This document shows, one piece after another, positions 23,460 through 31,215 of a stretch of DNA of 32,881 nt (positions are counted from its first letter, which is position 1; each line of letters starts with the position of its first letter). A program made the translations under genes and the position numbers. The notes under the pieces were generated by a model. The model saw only the letters and a program-made list of their open reading frames with translations. It did no database searches and was not told where the DNA came from. This DNA comes from an uncultured Eubacteriales bacterium (GTDB lineage Bacteria > Bacillota > Clostridia > Oscillospirales > CAG-272), in contig URCP01000023.1 of the NCBI GenBank assembly GCA_900546315.1, positions 1-32,881 of the forward strand, given 5' to 3'.

Positions 23460-25838
23460 TCAGTCATCGTTTTCGCTTTCGGTTTCATTTTCATTTTGGT
23501 TTGTGTCATTTTCGTCACTTATATCGTCAGAGGTGTCACCGGCATCGTCCGGTTCCGGTGTGTCATCGTCGTCGGTGTCGTCAAGCCCGAAGATAGAGCC
23601 TTTTTTCACGGTGGGCGCTTTTTTGGGCTTTTCCGCGGGCTCTTTCTTCTTTCGTCCGCGGTCGGACGGAGAGTGCGACGCGGCGAACTTGTACAGCTCG
23701 TGCAGTGTGAAGGTCAGCAGCGTCATGACGGCGACCGCCGCGAATCCCGCCGCGCCGAGCTTCCCGAACGAGAAGAGCGCGCCGAACTCCGGCACAGCCA
23801 TCCCGAGCGCGAAGAACACAGCGAGCCCGAACGTCAGAGCCGCCTGTATCGTGTTGACGCGGAGATTCCCGGCAAAGACCGACCTGTCGCTTTCATAAGC
23901 CGTCAGCGTGACAAGCTGGAACAGAGTGAATGCGAGGAAAGTGACAGTACTGTAGCTCCCGCCCGGATTAAGTCCGAGAGCGTGGAAAGCAGGCACGACC
24001 GCGAGGAGCGTCACCGCCTCCGCGAGCGCGAAGACCGCCGGGCGGATATTCGTGCGTATCGGGTGCGCGAGCGCGTACATCACGTCGTCGCGCATTGTCA
24101 ACGCATCATGCGGAGGTTTCGCGAACGCGACCGTGACGACCGCCGCGAAATCGACAATGAGCCCGCCGAAAACGAGCTGCACCGCGTCGGGCGTCGAGAT
24201 CTCCGGGAATACCGACCCGAGAAGTATCGAGCCGAGCACCAGAAAAATTCGCGCCAGCTGGACCGTCACGAGATATTTCAGTATCCGGAGCATATTCCGG
24301 AATATCGAGTGCGAGAACTCGAGCGCGGAGACGACCGCGCGGAATCCGCCGTCGCCGTTCTTGTCCGCGTCCGACACGACAACGTCCGAGATGAATTTGA
24401 GCGCCTCCGAGTCGAACGTGTGCCCGCCGGTGTCCGCGATGCGTGAGTACGCCGGCGTGCCGCGGGAGCGGATGTCGACAATACCGCGCTTCGCCTTCGG
24501 GGAGATCGTGACGCTCTCGGCAAAGCCGACGTCGGCGGTCCGGAGCAGCATCGCGCCGCTTATTCCTCCGGCGAGCAGGGCGACCTTCGCGCCGTCCGCG
24601 CGCAGCATTGTCACAATCTCCGCGATTCCCGCGGGCGGTATGCCGCAGTACATATTGTAGAAGGGAAGGTTGACGCGCAGCATATCCTTGCTGTAGGAGA
24701 GTCTGCGGTTTTCGGTCAGAATTTCTTTTTCGTCCTTTATAAGCCCTACCGACATCGCGAGGTATTTGTCGCTCTCGGTGTACCGGTCGGTCGTCATTAT
24801 GACGCGGACGCCTGCGGCGCGGCACTTCGAGATCGTCTGCGCGACGCCCGGCTCGAGCGGCTCGCGGAGCGCGATAAAGCCCTCGAAAGTGAGATCGCTC
24901 TGTATCGAGCCGATTCTGGTAAGATTGTTGTACCCGGTCGTACCGGTCGCGACGGCGGCGATTTTGTACGAGCTCTTGATGAGACTCTCCGCGGTTCCGA
25001 GGAACGCGAGACGGTCGTCGGTCGTCATTCTGTAGATCGAACCGTTTCTTGTGTAATATTCGCAGGAGTTCAGTATCTCCTGAGCTTCACCGCGGCAGAC
25101 CGCCATGTATCGCTTGTCTGTGTCGAGGGTCAGCGTCGTGTCGAACTTCGACGCTCCGCCCGCGGGCTTGTGCTCGATTATCGGGTGGTCGCGGTCTATG
25201 CCGGAATTGTATAGCCCGAGCCGGTCGGCGAGATCGACGAGCGCTTCCTCCTCAGGTGTTATCCGCCGCGAGGACGAGTTGAGGTCGGACAGCCCCGCGC
25301 CGTAGATGCCGGTCGAAATGACACCGCAGAGCACCACCGACCTGAATTTCGAGACATTGTCCGCGTCAGAGGCGCCGAACAGCTTTCCGGGGACGTATAT
25401 TTTTTCGGCAATCGAGTGGGAAACGGTTATCATTCCGTCCTTCGGGATGATGACGCAGTTCACGTCTTTAAGAGACTCTAACTTTTCGGTGTTCTTGATG
25501 AGCGCGCCGACATTGACGTCGTGGCGCCGCTTCATCGCGTTGAACACTCCGCAGCCTATCATTATATAACCGAACGCCGTGAAGAGCTCGGACATTGACG
25601 CCGCCGCGAGTGCGCTTCCGGTCAGGAATATGTCGAAAAGCCCGGTCTTCCCGTACTCGGAGAACAATCCGACGAGAGTCACCGTGAAGATCAGCGTCAG
25701 CATCGCGAGGGATATCTTCGAGCAGGTCTTCTTCAGCGCGGCGAGTATCTTCAGGTTCTCATGCGTGACGATCGGCTTCGTCTTGCCGAGCGACGCCGGT
25801 CTCAACGACGATGGCGCGTCCGTTTCCGGCGGTGACAA
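23460..25838 (-). CDS. P-type-ATPase-like protein, C-terminal part, all catalytic motifs degenerate
   Basis: This continues the P-type ATPase whose start lies at 25759-26439; the frame changes between them. Residues 41-107 are membrane segments M3-M4, with the PEGL motif replaced by MSEL. The phosphorylation motif DKTGT is replaced by PKDGM at residues 132-136, so the phosphate-accepting Asp is lost. The nucleotide-domain KGA reads RGEA (249-252), DPPR reads REPL, and the hinge GDGVND reads GGISGA (424-429). Six more membrane helices follow. A Lys-rich then extremely acidic tail ends the protein. The long open frame argues for a conserved pseudo-enzyme, with regulation or scaffolding as the likely role. 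Only about the first 15 residues of the ORF are out-of-frame extension. Confidence 0.8.
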   Translation of the reverse strand: MSPPETDAPSSLRPASLGKTKPIVTHENLKILAALKKTCSKISLAMLTLIFTVTLVGLFSEYGKTGLFDIFLTGSALAAASMSELFTAFGYIMIGCGVFNAMKRRHDVNVGALIKNTEKLESLKDVNCVIIPKDGMITVSHSIAEKIYVPGKLFGASDADNVSKFRSVVLCGVISTGIYGAGLSDLNSSSRRITPEEEALVDLADRLGLYNSGIDRDHPIIEHKPAGGASKFDTTLTLDTDKRYMAVCRGEAQEILNSCEYYTRNGSIYRMTTDDRLAFLGTAESLIKSSYKIAAVATGTTGYNNLTRIGSIQSDLTFEGFIALREPLEPGVAQTISKCRAAGVRVIMTTDRYTESDKYLAMSVGLIKDEKEILTENRRLSYSKDMLRVNLPFYNMYCGIPPAGIAEIVTMLRADGAKVALLAGGISGAMLLRTADVGFAESVTISPKAKRGIVDIRSRGTPAYSRIADTGGHTFDSEALKFISDVVVSDADKNGDGGFRAVVSALEFSHSIFRNMLRILKYLVTVQLARIFLVLGSILLGSVFPEISTPDAVQLVFGGLIVDFAAVVTVAFAKPPHDALTMRDDVMYALAHPIRTNIRPAVFALAEAVTLLAVVPAFHALGLNPGGSYSTVTFLAFTLFQLVTLTAYESDRSVFAGNLRVNTIQAALTFGLAVFFALGMAVPEFGALFSFGKLGAAGFAAVAVMTLLTFTLHELYKFAASHSPSDRGRKKKEPAEKPKKAPTVKKGSIFGLDDTDDDDTPEPDDAGDTSDDISDENDTNQNENETESENDD

Positions 25839-26439
25839 TCGTCGCGGCGTACGCCATGTTTGCGCGCTCAGAGAGCGGCAGACCCGGCGCGAAATGGTTG
25901 AACGCCGCGTCCTTGCGCCTCGAGCTCGCGACGCCGGTTATCAGCGCCTCGTTGATATAGAGGTTGTCCGACGCGAAGAGACGGCAGTCTGCCGGGACGA
26001 TATCGCCTGCCGACAGAAAAATGACGTCGCCCGGAACGAGAGCGCGCATATCGATAAGGCTCAATTTCCCGTCGCGTATGACTTTCGCGGTCGGCAGCGA
26101 GTACGCCGCCATTCCCTCGAGCACTTTCTGCGCCTTGGCGAAGGTGAAGACCGACGCGATGTGATTTATGATGAGCAGAACGATTATAGTCCCCGACGCG
26201 ACCGGCAGCCCGAATATCGCCGCGAGAATCGCCGCGACAAAAAGCAGGGTCGACGCGAAGTCTATGAATATATGCGAGCGGTATCCGAAGAATCCGCTCG
26301 ACGGGGTAGGGTAGATGTCGTTCGCGCCGTATTCGCGGCGGATCTTCTTTATGTCGGCGCGGCCGAGCCCGGAGCCTCGGTCGGTCGAGAACCTGTGCTC
26401 AAGCTGCTCGATCGACCGGTCATACCACGTCTCCCGCAT
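25759..26439 (-). CDS. P-type-ATPase-like protein, N-terminal part (frameshifted)
   Basis: The fragment holds the cation-ATPase N-terminal region, M1-M2 (about residues 58-96) and the actuator domain. VPGDVIFLSAGDIVPADCR is intact, but the dephosphorylation motif TGES is TGVA (residues 168-171), without its glutamate. After IVVETG (about residue 205) the frame runs to a nearby stop, while the neighbouring frame continues SLGKTKPIV as expected of the family. A single-base indel near 25790-25800 explains this; no slippery heptamer is seen. Its ATG lies one base after the stop of the Clp ATPase gene (TGATATG), so translation is coupled. Sequencing error, recent mutation or a natural split are all possible. 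Confidence 0.8.
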   Translation of the reverse strand: MRETWYDRSIEQLEHRFSTDRGSGLGRADIKKIRREYGANDIYPTPSSGFFGYRSHIFIDFASTLLFVAAILAAIFGLPVASGTIIVLLIINHIASVFTFAKAQKVLEGMAAYSLPTAKVIRDGKLSLIDMRALVPGDVIFLSAGDIVPADCRLFASDNLYINEALITGVASSRRKDAAFNHFAPGLPLSERANMAYAATIVTAGNGRAIVVETGVARQDEADRHA

Positions 26440-26440
26440 A

Positions 26441-28795
26441 TCAGATGAAATCGAAGGTCAGCTCGCCGTCCTTCGCGCCGATGGCGACGCCGGTGAGCTT
26501 TTTCTGGTAGCTCGAGATTATCTCGGCGGCGATTCTGTCCTCGACGTCGGTCTCTATGCGGCGGCGGAGATTTCTCGCGCCGTACTTTCTGGAGTACGCC
26601 TTCTTCGCGATGAGCCCGAGAGCTTCCTCGGAGCACTTCACCGTGATGTCTTTTTCGGCGAGAGCCTTCGCGAGGTCGTTTATCATTATCCTCGAGATCT
26701 CTATGAAGTCCTTCTCCTCGAGCGGTCTGAAGGTGATTATCTCGTCGATGCGGTTGATGAACTCGGGGCGCAGGAAATCCGAGAGCGCCTTTTCGGTCTT
26801 GTTCTCGGTCTGCGAGCCGCCGTTTCCGAAGCCGGCGTAGCCGTTTCCGGTCTGCGAGCCAGCATTCGTCGTCATGACGAGCACCGTGTTCGAGAAATCA
26901 ACCGTCTTGCCGTGCGAGTCGGTTATCTTTCCGTCGTCGAGCACCTGAAGAAGGATGTTCATGACGTCCGGATGCGCCTTCTCGATCTCATCGAAGAGCA
27001 CGACCGAATACGGATGGCGTCTTATCTTCTCGGTGAGCTGTCCAGCTTCATCGTAGCCGACGTAGCCGGGAGGCGAGCCGATGATCTTCGAGACCGCGTG
27101 CTTTTCCATGTACTCGGACATATCGAGCCGTATCAGCGCGTCGGGCGAGTCGAACAGGTCGGCGGCGAGCGTCTTTACAAGCTCGGTCTTACCGACGCCT
27201 GTCGGACCGGCGAAAATGAAGGATACCGGCTTGCGCTTGCTCGAAACTCCGGCGCGACCGCGTTTGATTGCCCTGACGACGGCGGAGACAGCCTCGTCCT
27301 GACCTACGATGTGCTCCTTTATGCGCGACTCGAGCTTGTCGAGGCGCAGGAACTCGTTCTCGTTTATAGTGGACGCGGGGACGCCGGTCCAGATCTCGAC
27401 GACGTTCGCGAGATCGTCCGCCGTGACCTCGACGCCGGCTCTCTCGGTTTCGAGCTCTTCGCGGCGCTTTTCGAGTCTCAGCTCGTTTGTCTGGAGCTCG
27501 GCGAGGCGCTGGAAACGGTCTACTTCTTTCCCTTCGACCGGAACAACGGCTTCGGTCGAGGTCTCGAGAGCTTCACGCTCGTTCTTCACGCCGCTGAGCT
27601 TTCTCGTTATGTCGTCATACTCGGTCAGCACCGGGGAGGACAGCGACACGTGCGCCGCCGCCTCGTCGATGAGGTCAATCGCCTTGTCCGGCAGATATCT
27701 GTCGGTGATATATCTCTCCGAGAGGACGACCGCTTTTCTGGCGATCTCGTCGGAGATCTTCACATGGTGGAAATCCTCGTAGTAGTGCTTGATTCCCTCG
27801 ATTATCTTCACCGAGTCCCCGATCGACGGCTCGTCGACCATGACCGGCTGGAAGCGGCGCTCGAGCGCGGAATCTTTTTCTATATACTTTCTGTACTCGG
27901 TGAGGGTCGTCGCGCCGATGACCTGTATCTCGCCTCTCGAGAGGGCGGGCTTCAGGATATTCGCGGCGTTCATCGAGCCCTCGGCGTCGCCGGCGCCGAC
28001 GATGTTGTGAACCTCGTCGATCATCAAAATAATGTTCCCCAGGCGCTTCACCTCGTCGATAAGGCCCTTCATCCGGCTCTCGAACTGGCCCCGGAACTGG
28101 GTGCCGGCCACCAGGGCCGTCAGATCCAGGAGGTAGACCTCTTTGTCCCGCAGCTTGAAGGGCACATCGCCCTTGGCGATCCGCTGGGCCAGCCCCTCGG
28201 CGATGGCGGTCTTGCCCACGCCGGCTTCGCCGATCAGGCAGGGGTTGTTCTTCTGGCGGCGGTTCAGGATCTGCACCACCCGCTCGAGCTCGCGGGAGCG
28301 TCCGACAATCGAGTCGAGCGCGCCGCTCTTTGCCTTTTCGTTGAGGTTCTGGCAGTAGGTCGGGAGGTATTTGAGCTTTGACGGCTTTTTTCCGTCGCGG
28401 GTCTTTTCTTTCTTTTCGGACTCCTCGCGCGGCTGTCCGGCGGAGTCCTTCGGAGCGGCGCCGGGGAAACCGAACCTTCCGAATATCTTTCCGAAATCTA
28501 TCGCGGGAGCGCCGCCGGGAGGCGTCTCGCCGTCCGGCGTGCCGTCGTCTTTGTCCTGATCCTGGTCAGCCGGATCTGTCGTGATGATCCCAGGGATGCC
28601 GTCGATTCCGTCGACCATGTTGTCGATGTCGTCCGGGGTCAGCCCCATCTTGTCGAGTATATCGTTCACCGGTTTGATGCCGAGCTCCTTGGCGCACTTG
28701 AGGCAGATGCCCTCGGTGACCGTCTCGCCGTTCTCGCCGAGCCGCGTCATGTAGACGACAGCCATGCGCTTATGGCATCTTGAGCAAAGTTCCAT
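26441..28795 (-). CDS. ClpE-like ATP-dependent Clp protease ATPase with N-terminal zinc finger
   Basis: This Hsp100 unfoldase has two AAA+ modules. The 784-aa chain starts with a CxxC...CxxC zinc finger (CSRCHK, CLKCAK), as in ClpE, in place of the ClpC N-domain. A Gly/Pro/Asp-rich linker (about 75-140) follows. AAA1 has Walker A GEAGVGKTA and Walker B LMIDEVHN; a middle-domain coiled region follows; AAA2 has GPTGVGKTE and VVLFDEIEKAH. A GYAGFG stretch in AAA2 may be the ClpP-docking loop. The ribosome site next to the ATG is poor; a strong AAAGGAAAGG lies about 40 bp upstream before a GGTCGG/CCGACC hairpin. Codon usage is foreign at about 28025-28290, which covers the AAA1 Walker region. It is co-transcribed with CvpA upstream and the pump-like gene downstream. 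Confidence 0.92.
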   Translation of the reverse strand: MELCSRCHKRMAVVYMTRLGENGETVTEGICLKCAKELGIKPVNDILDKMGLTPDDIDNMVDGIDGIPGIITTDPADQDQDKDDGTPDGETPPGGAPAIDFGKIFGRFGFPGAAPKDSAGQPREESEKKEKTRDGKKPSKLKYLPTYCQNLNEKAKSGALDSIVGRSRELERVVQILNRRQKNNPCLIGEAGVGKTAIAEGLAQRIAKGDVPFKLRDKEVYLLDLTALVAGTQFRGQFESRMKGLIDEVKRLGNIILMIDEVHNIVGAGDAEGSMNAANILKPALSRGEIQVIGATTLTEYRKYIEKDSALERRFQPVMVDEPSIGDSVKIIEGIKHYYEDFHHVKISDEIARKAVVLSERYITDRYLPDKAIDLIDEAAAHVSLSSPVLTEYDDITRKLSGVKNEREALETSTEAVVPVEGKEVDRFQRLAELQTNELRLEKRREELETERAGVEVTADDLANVVEIWTGVPASTINENEFLRLDKLESRIKEHIVGQDEAVSAVVRAIKRGRAGVSSKRKPVSFIFAGPTGVGKTELVKTLAADLFDSPDALIRLDMSEYMEKHAVSKIIGSPPGYVGYDEAGQLTEKIRRHPYSVVLFDEIEKAHPDVMNILLQVLDDGKITDSHGKTVDFSNTVLVMTTNAGSQTGNGYAGFGNGGSQTENKTEKALSDFLRPEFINRIDEIITFRPLEEKDFIEISRIMINDLAKALAEKDITVKCSEEALGLIAKKAYSRKYGARNLRRRIETDVEDRIAAEIISSYQKKLTGVAIGAKDGELTFDFI

Positions 28796-28880
28796 GTTCT
28801 GATTTACCTGTGTCGGTCGGTATGTTTTCCGACCTTTCCTTTCTGGGTGGCGTTGTATTGTTATCCGGGAGACCGGAATG

Positions 28881-29597
28881 TTATTTTGCTAAAATAAAGC
28901 CTTTTTGATAGAAGAATTTCAGTATCACCGAGCCGTCGATAACGGTCTGGTTGAATATGTCGCCGCGTATCGTGGAGAAAGCGCGTATGACTCCGACCGC
29001 TATGTTCGAGATCGCCCACGCGAAGACTATCGCGCTAAGTATGCCGAAGATCAGCCCGAGAAGCGTGTTGAGCTGGTCAAGCACAGGCAGACGGCATATC
29101 AGGTCGAGTATGAAGAAAGCGAACTTCAGCGCGATGAGAGCGATGAGGAACACTCCCGCCGCCGCGAGGACGCGGCTGATCGCGGCGGAGGTCGGCGCGG
29201 CGATGTAATCCGACAGCTTTTCTATCGCCTCGCTGTCTGTCTTTTCGGCGAGCTTGTCGGAGTAGTACTCCCCGACCTCGTCCGGATCGAAGCCGAAGCG
29301 GGACGCTATGCTGTCGAGCGCCTCCGGTCTGTCCGCGAAGATGTCCGCGAGGGCGAGCTTCTGCTCACCCGCCGTGACGATTGAGGTTATCGAGTCGGAA
29401 ACGATAGCCCCGACCCTTTCCGAGACGACGTTCCGGTCGAGCCACTCCGCCGCAGGTGACGCGAACATATACGTCGCTGTGAGCGCGAGAATCAGCGAGA
29501 TGAAACCGGACGCTGACTTCACGAACCCGCGGATGATCCCGCCGTAGACAGACGCCACGGCGGCGAGGATGATGATTATGTCAATAACGAGACTCAA
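28881..29597 (-). CDS. CvpA family membrane protein
   Basis: The 238-aa protein starts with three closely spaced membrane helices including the RGFVKSASGFISL turn, a soluble region of about 75 residues, and two more helices (about 140-210) ending in a DQLNTLLGLIFG motif, as in the CvpA family. Members of this family are linked to colicin V export in E. coli and to envelope function in general, without a settled role. The start is a TTG at 29597, supported by AAAGGA at 8 bases; no ATG is suitable. It follows the DUF5711-like gene by 22 bp. Confidence 0.85.
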   Translation of the reverse strand: MSLVIDIIIILAAVASVYGGIIRGFVKSASGFISLILALTATYMFASPAAEWLDRNVVSERVGAIVSDSITSIVTAGEQKLALADIFADRPEALDSIASRFGFDPDEVGEYYSDKLAEKTDSEAIEKLSDYIAAPTSAAISRVLAAAGVFLIALIALKFAFFILDLICRLPVLDQLNTLLGLIFGILSAIVFAWAISNIAVGVIRAFSTIRGDIFNQTVIDGSVILKFFYQKGFILAK

Positions 29598-29619
29598 TTC
29601 TGTTTCCTTTCAGGGGATA

Positions 29620-30999
29620 TCATGTTGCTGGGGTTGTCTCCGCCGTGTCCTGTCCATCGGTGTCGTCCGGAATACCCGTTTCCGGAAGGCTGGTGGTTTC
29701 GGTCGCCGCGGTGTCAGGCGTGACCGGCGGAGTGACGGGTTCCGCGTCTCCTGTGTCGGCGGAATCGTCGAGATACTTCTCCCCGAAGTCATCCGGAGTG
29801 CAGGTCAGCGCGTAGCTTGACGTCGCTATAAGGTAGCTGTTGGGGCTCATCGCTACAATGTCAAATCCGCTCGCATCCGCCTTCACCTGACCGATCCTGC
29901 GGTTCTCGAGGTTTATCCGCGTCACCGTGTCGCCGGCGAGAAGGAAGATATATTCGCCGGACTCGTCGTGGTCGGCGCCGATCAGCTTTCCGTCGAGGTC
30001 GGCGGTCGCTTTTATCTGTCCTTTCGTATCGTAGACGGTAACGGCGTAGCTGTTGCCGATGACGCCGGACGCGTCGATACACGTGAGATATCTGTCCGAC
30101 ACATCGGTCATGACGAGCGACATGTCCTTGACCGCGCGTATCAGCGTCAGGTCGCTGTCATATAAGATGATTCCCGAGTCATACACGACCGCGATGGCAT
30201 TATCCATATAATGTATCGAATATCCGAGCCCGGAGAAGTTCACCGACTTCCGGACGCTGTCGTGACCGGGGACGATCAGCTCGATCGTCGTCACGAACTC
30301 GCCGTCGACGCTTCCCGCGGTCATTACCGCGACCTCCGAGCCGTCGCGCTTCAGTGTTACGTCGGACAGGTAATTCTCCCTGAGCACTCTCGACAGGAGT
30401 TTGAGGTCGCTGTCGTAGAGCATCACCGCGGTGCGGTACTCACGCGTTGAAGAGGCGACGACGAAATTCCCGGCGTCCGAAATGTCCGCCGCCGTTATCG
30501 GGTAGTCGACCGTTCCGGATGACAGCTTCGCGAAGGTGTTGAACACCGTGAACGTCGTGCCGCCGAGGTCGTAGCACAGCGCGTATTTCGAGCCGGTCGA
30601 CAGCATCGGGAAGGCGTACTTTATATTCTCGGTCATTATCGTGTTCCCGCGGGAGTCGTACAGCGCGTAGCCCTCCGGCGAGAGATAGCACAGGTCGCCG
30701 ATAAACAGCTCAAGCCGTGTGCGGTCGCTCGACGGGTAGGTTATGCGCGTAGCGGTGATCGACGTCTCGGTGTTCGTGAAGCTGATGAACTTCATCAGGT
30801 ATTGCAGGTTCTCGATGGTAAGCTCGCTCCTGCTCGTCGCGATCGCCGCTAAAAGGAAGACTATCGTCGCGAAGATCGAGACGTGCTTCGCGCTTCTGAA
30901 ATGCCGCGCGACCCTCTCGTAGTATTCGTTCGTTTCCGGGGCGCCGCCTGGCGTTTTTTTTGATTTGCCCTTATCCGGCGCGGGTCTGACGCTGTTCAA
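29620..30999 (-). CDS. Membrane-anchored beta-propeller-like protein (DUF5711-like)
   Basis: The 459-aa product has a short basic N-terminus, one membrane helix near residues 45-62 (ATIVFLLAAIA), and about 330 residues of repeated beta strands of the WD40/beta-propeller kind (for example LCYDLGGTTFTVFNTFAKL and ILYDSDLTLIRAV). A Thr/Pro/Glu-rich tail follows. I associate this layout next to cvpA with DUF5711 proteins of Clostridia; the function is unknown. The TTG at 30999 is chosen over the ATG at 31023, because AGGTGGTGA lies just before it while the ATG would be almost leaderless relative to the TATAAT at 31043-31038. Confidence 0.75.
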   Translation of the reverse strand: MNSVRPAPDKGKSKKTPGGAPETNEYYERVARHFRSAKHVSIFATIVFLLAAIATSRSELTIENLQYLMKFISFTNTETSITATRITYPSSDRTRLELFIGDLCYLSPEGYALYDSRGNTIMTENIKYAFPMLSTGSKYALCYDLGGTTFTVFNTFAKLSSGTVDYPITAADISDAGNFVVASSTREYRTAVMLYDSDLKLLSRVLRENYLSDVTLKRDGSEVAVMTAGSVDGEFVTTIELIVPGHDSVRKSVNFSGLGYSIHYMDNAIAVVYDSGIILYDSDLTLIRAVKDMSLVMTDVSDRYLTCIDASGVIGNSYAVTVYDTKGQIKATADLDGKLIGADHDESGEYIFLLAGDTVTRINLENRRIGQVKADASGFDIVAMSPNSYLIATSSYALTCTPDDFGEKYLDDSADTGDAEPVTPPVTPDTAATETTSLPETGIPDDTDGQDTAETTPAT

Positions 31000-31037
31000 T
31001 CTCTCACCACCTGTTCGTATCATGATATTCAAAATCC

Positions 31038-31046
31038 ATTATATCA
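31038..31046 (-). promoter_or_regulatory. Extended -10 promoter of the DUF5711-cvpA-clp unit
   Basis: The minus strand reads TGATATAAT, matching TGnTATAAT. No good -35 is present. The expected start of transcription falls at about 31030, which makes the later TTG start more likely than the ATG at 31023. Confidence 0.6.
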
Positions 31047-31147
31047 TATAATTGTTAAGGTTTTGCGCATTCAATTGTGACATAAGTTTGAAAACGGGCG
31101 CGCCGTACAGTATTCCCGCGTGACGGAAAAAAGTAACAATTAAGGGG

Positions 31148-31176
31148 GTGACAAAAGTCCCGTAAAGTGGTATAAT
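31148..31176 (+). promoter_or_regulatory. Promoter of polA
   Basis: GTGACA and TATAAT are 17 bp apart, with a TGG just before TATAAT giving an extended -10. It lies about 40 bp before the polA start. Confidence 0.75.
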
Positions 31177-31215
31177 ATAAATATTAATGAAGATCTCCGA
31201 AAGGAAATAAGGACC

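Noticed and set aside
25785..25805. Programmed ribosomal frameshift in the P-type-ATPase-like gene
   Set aside because: No slippery X XXY YYZ heptamer or downstream stimulatory structure was seen at the frame change.
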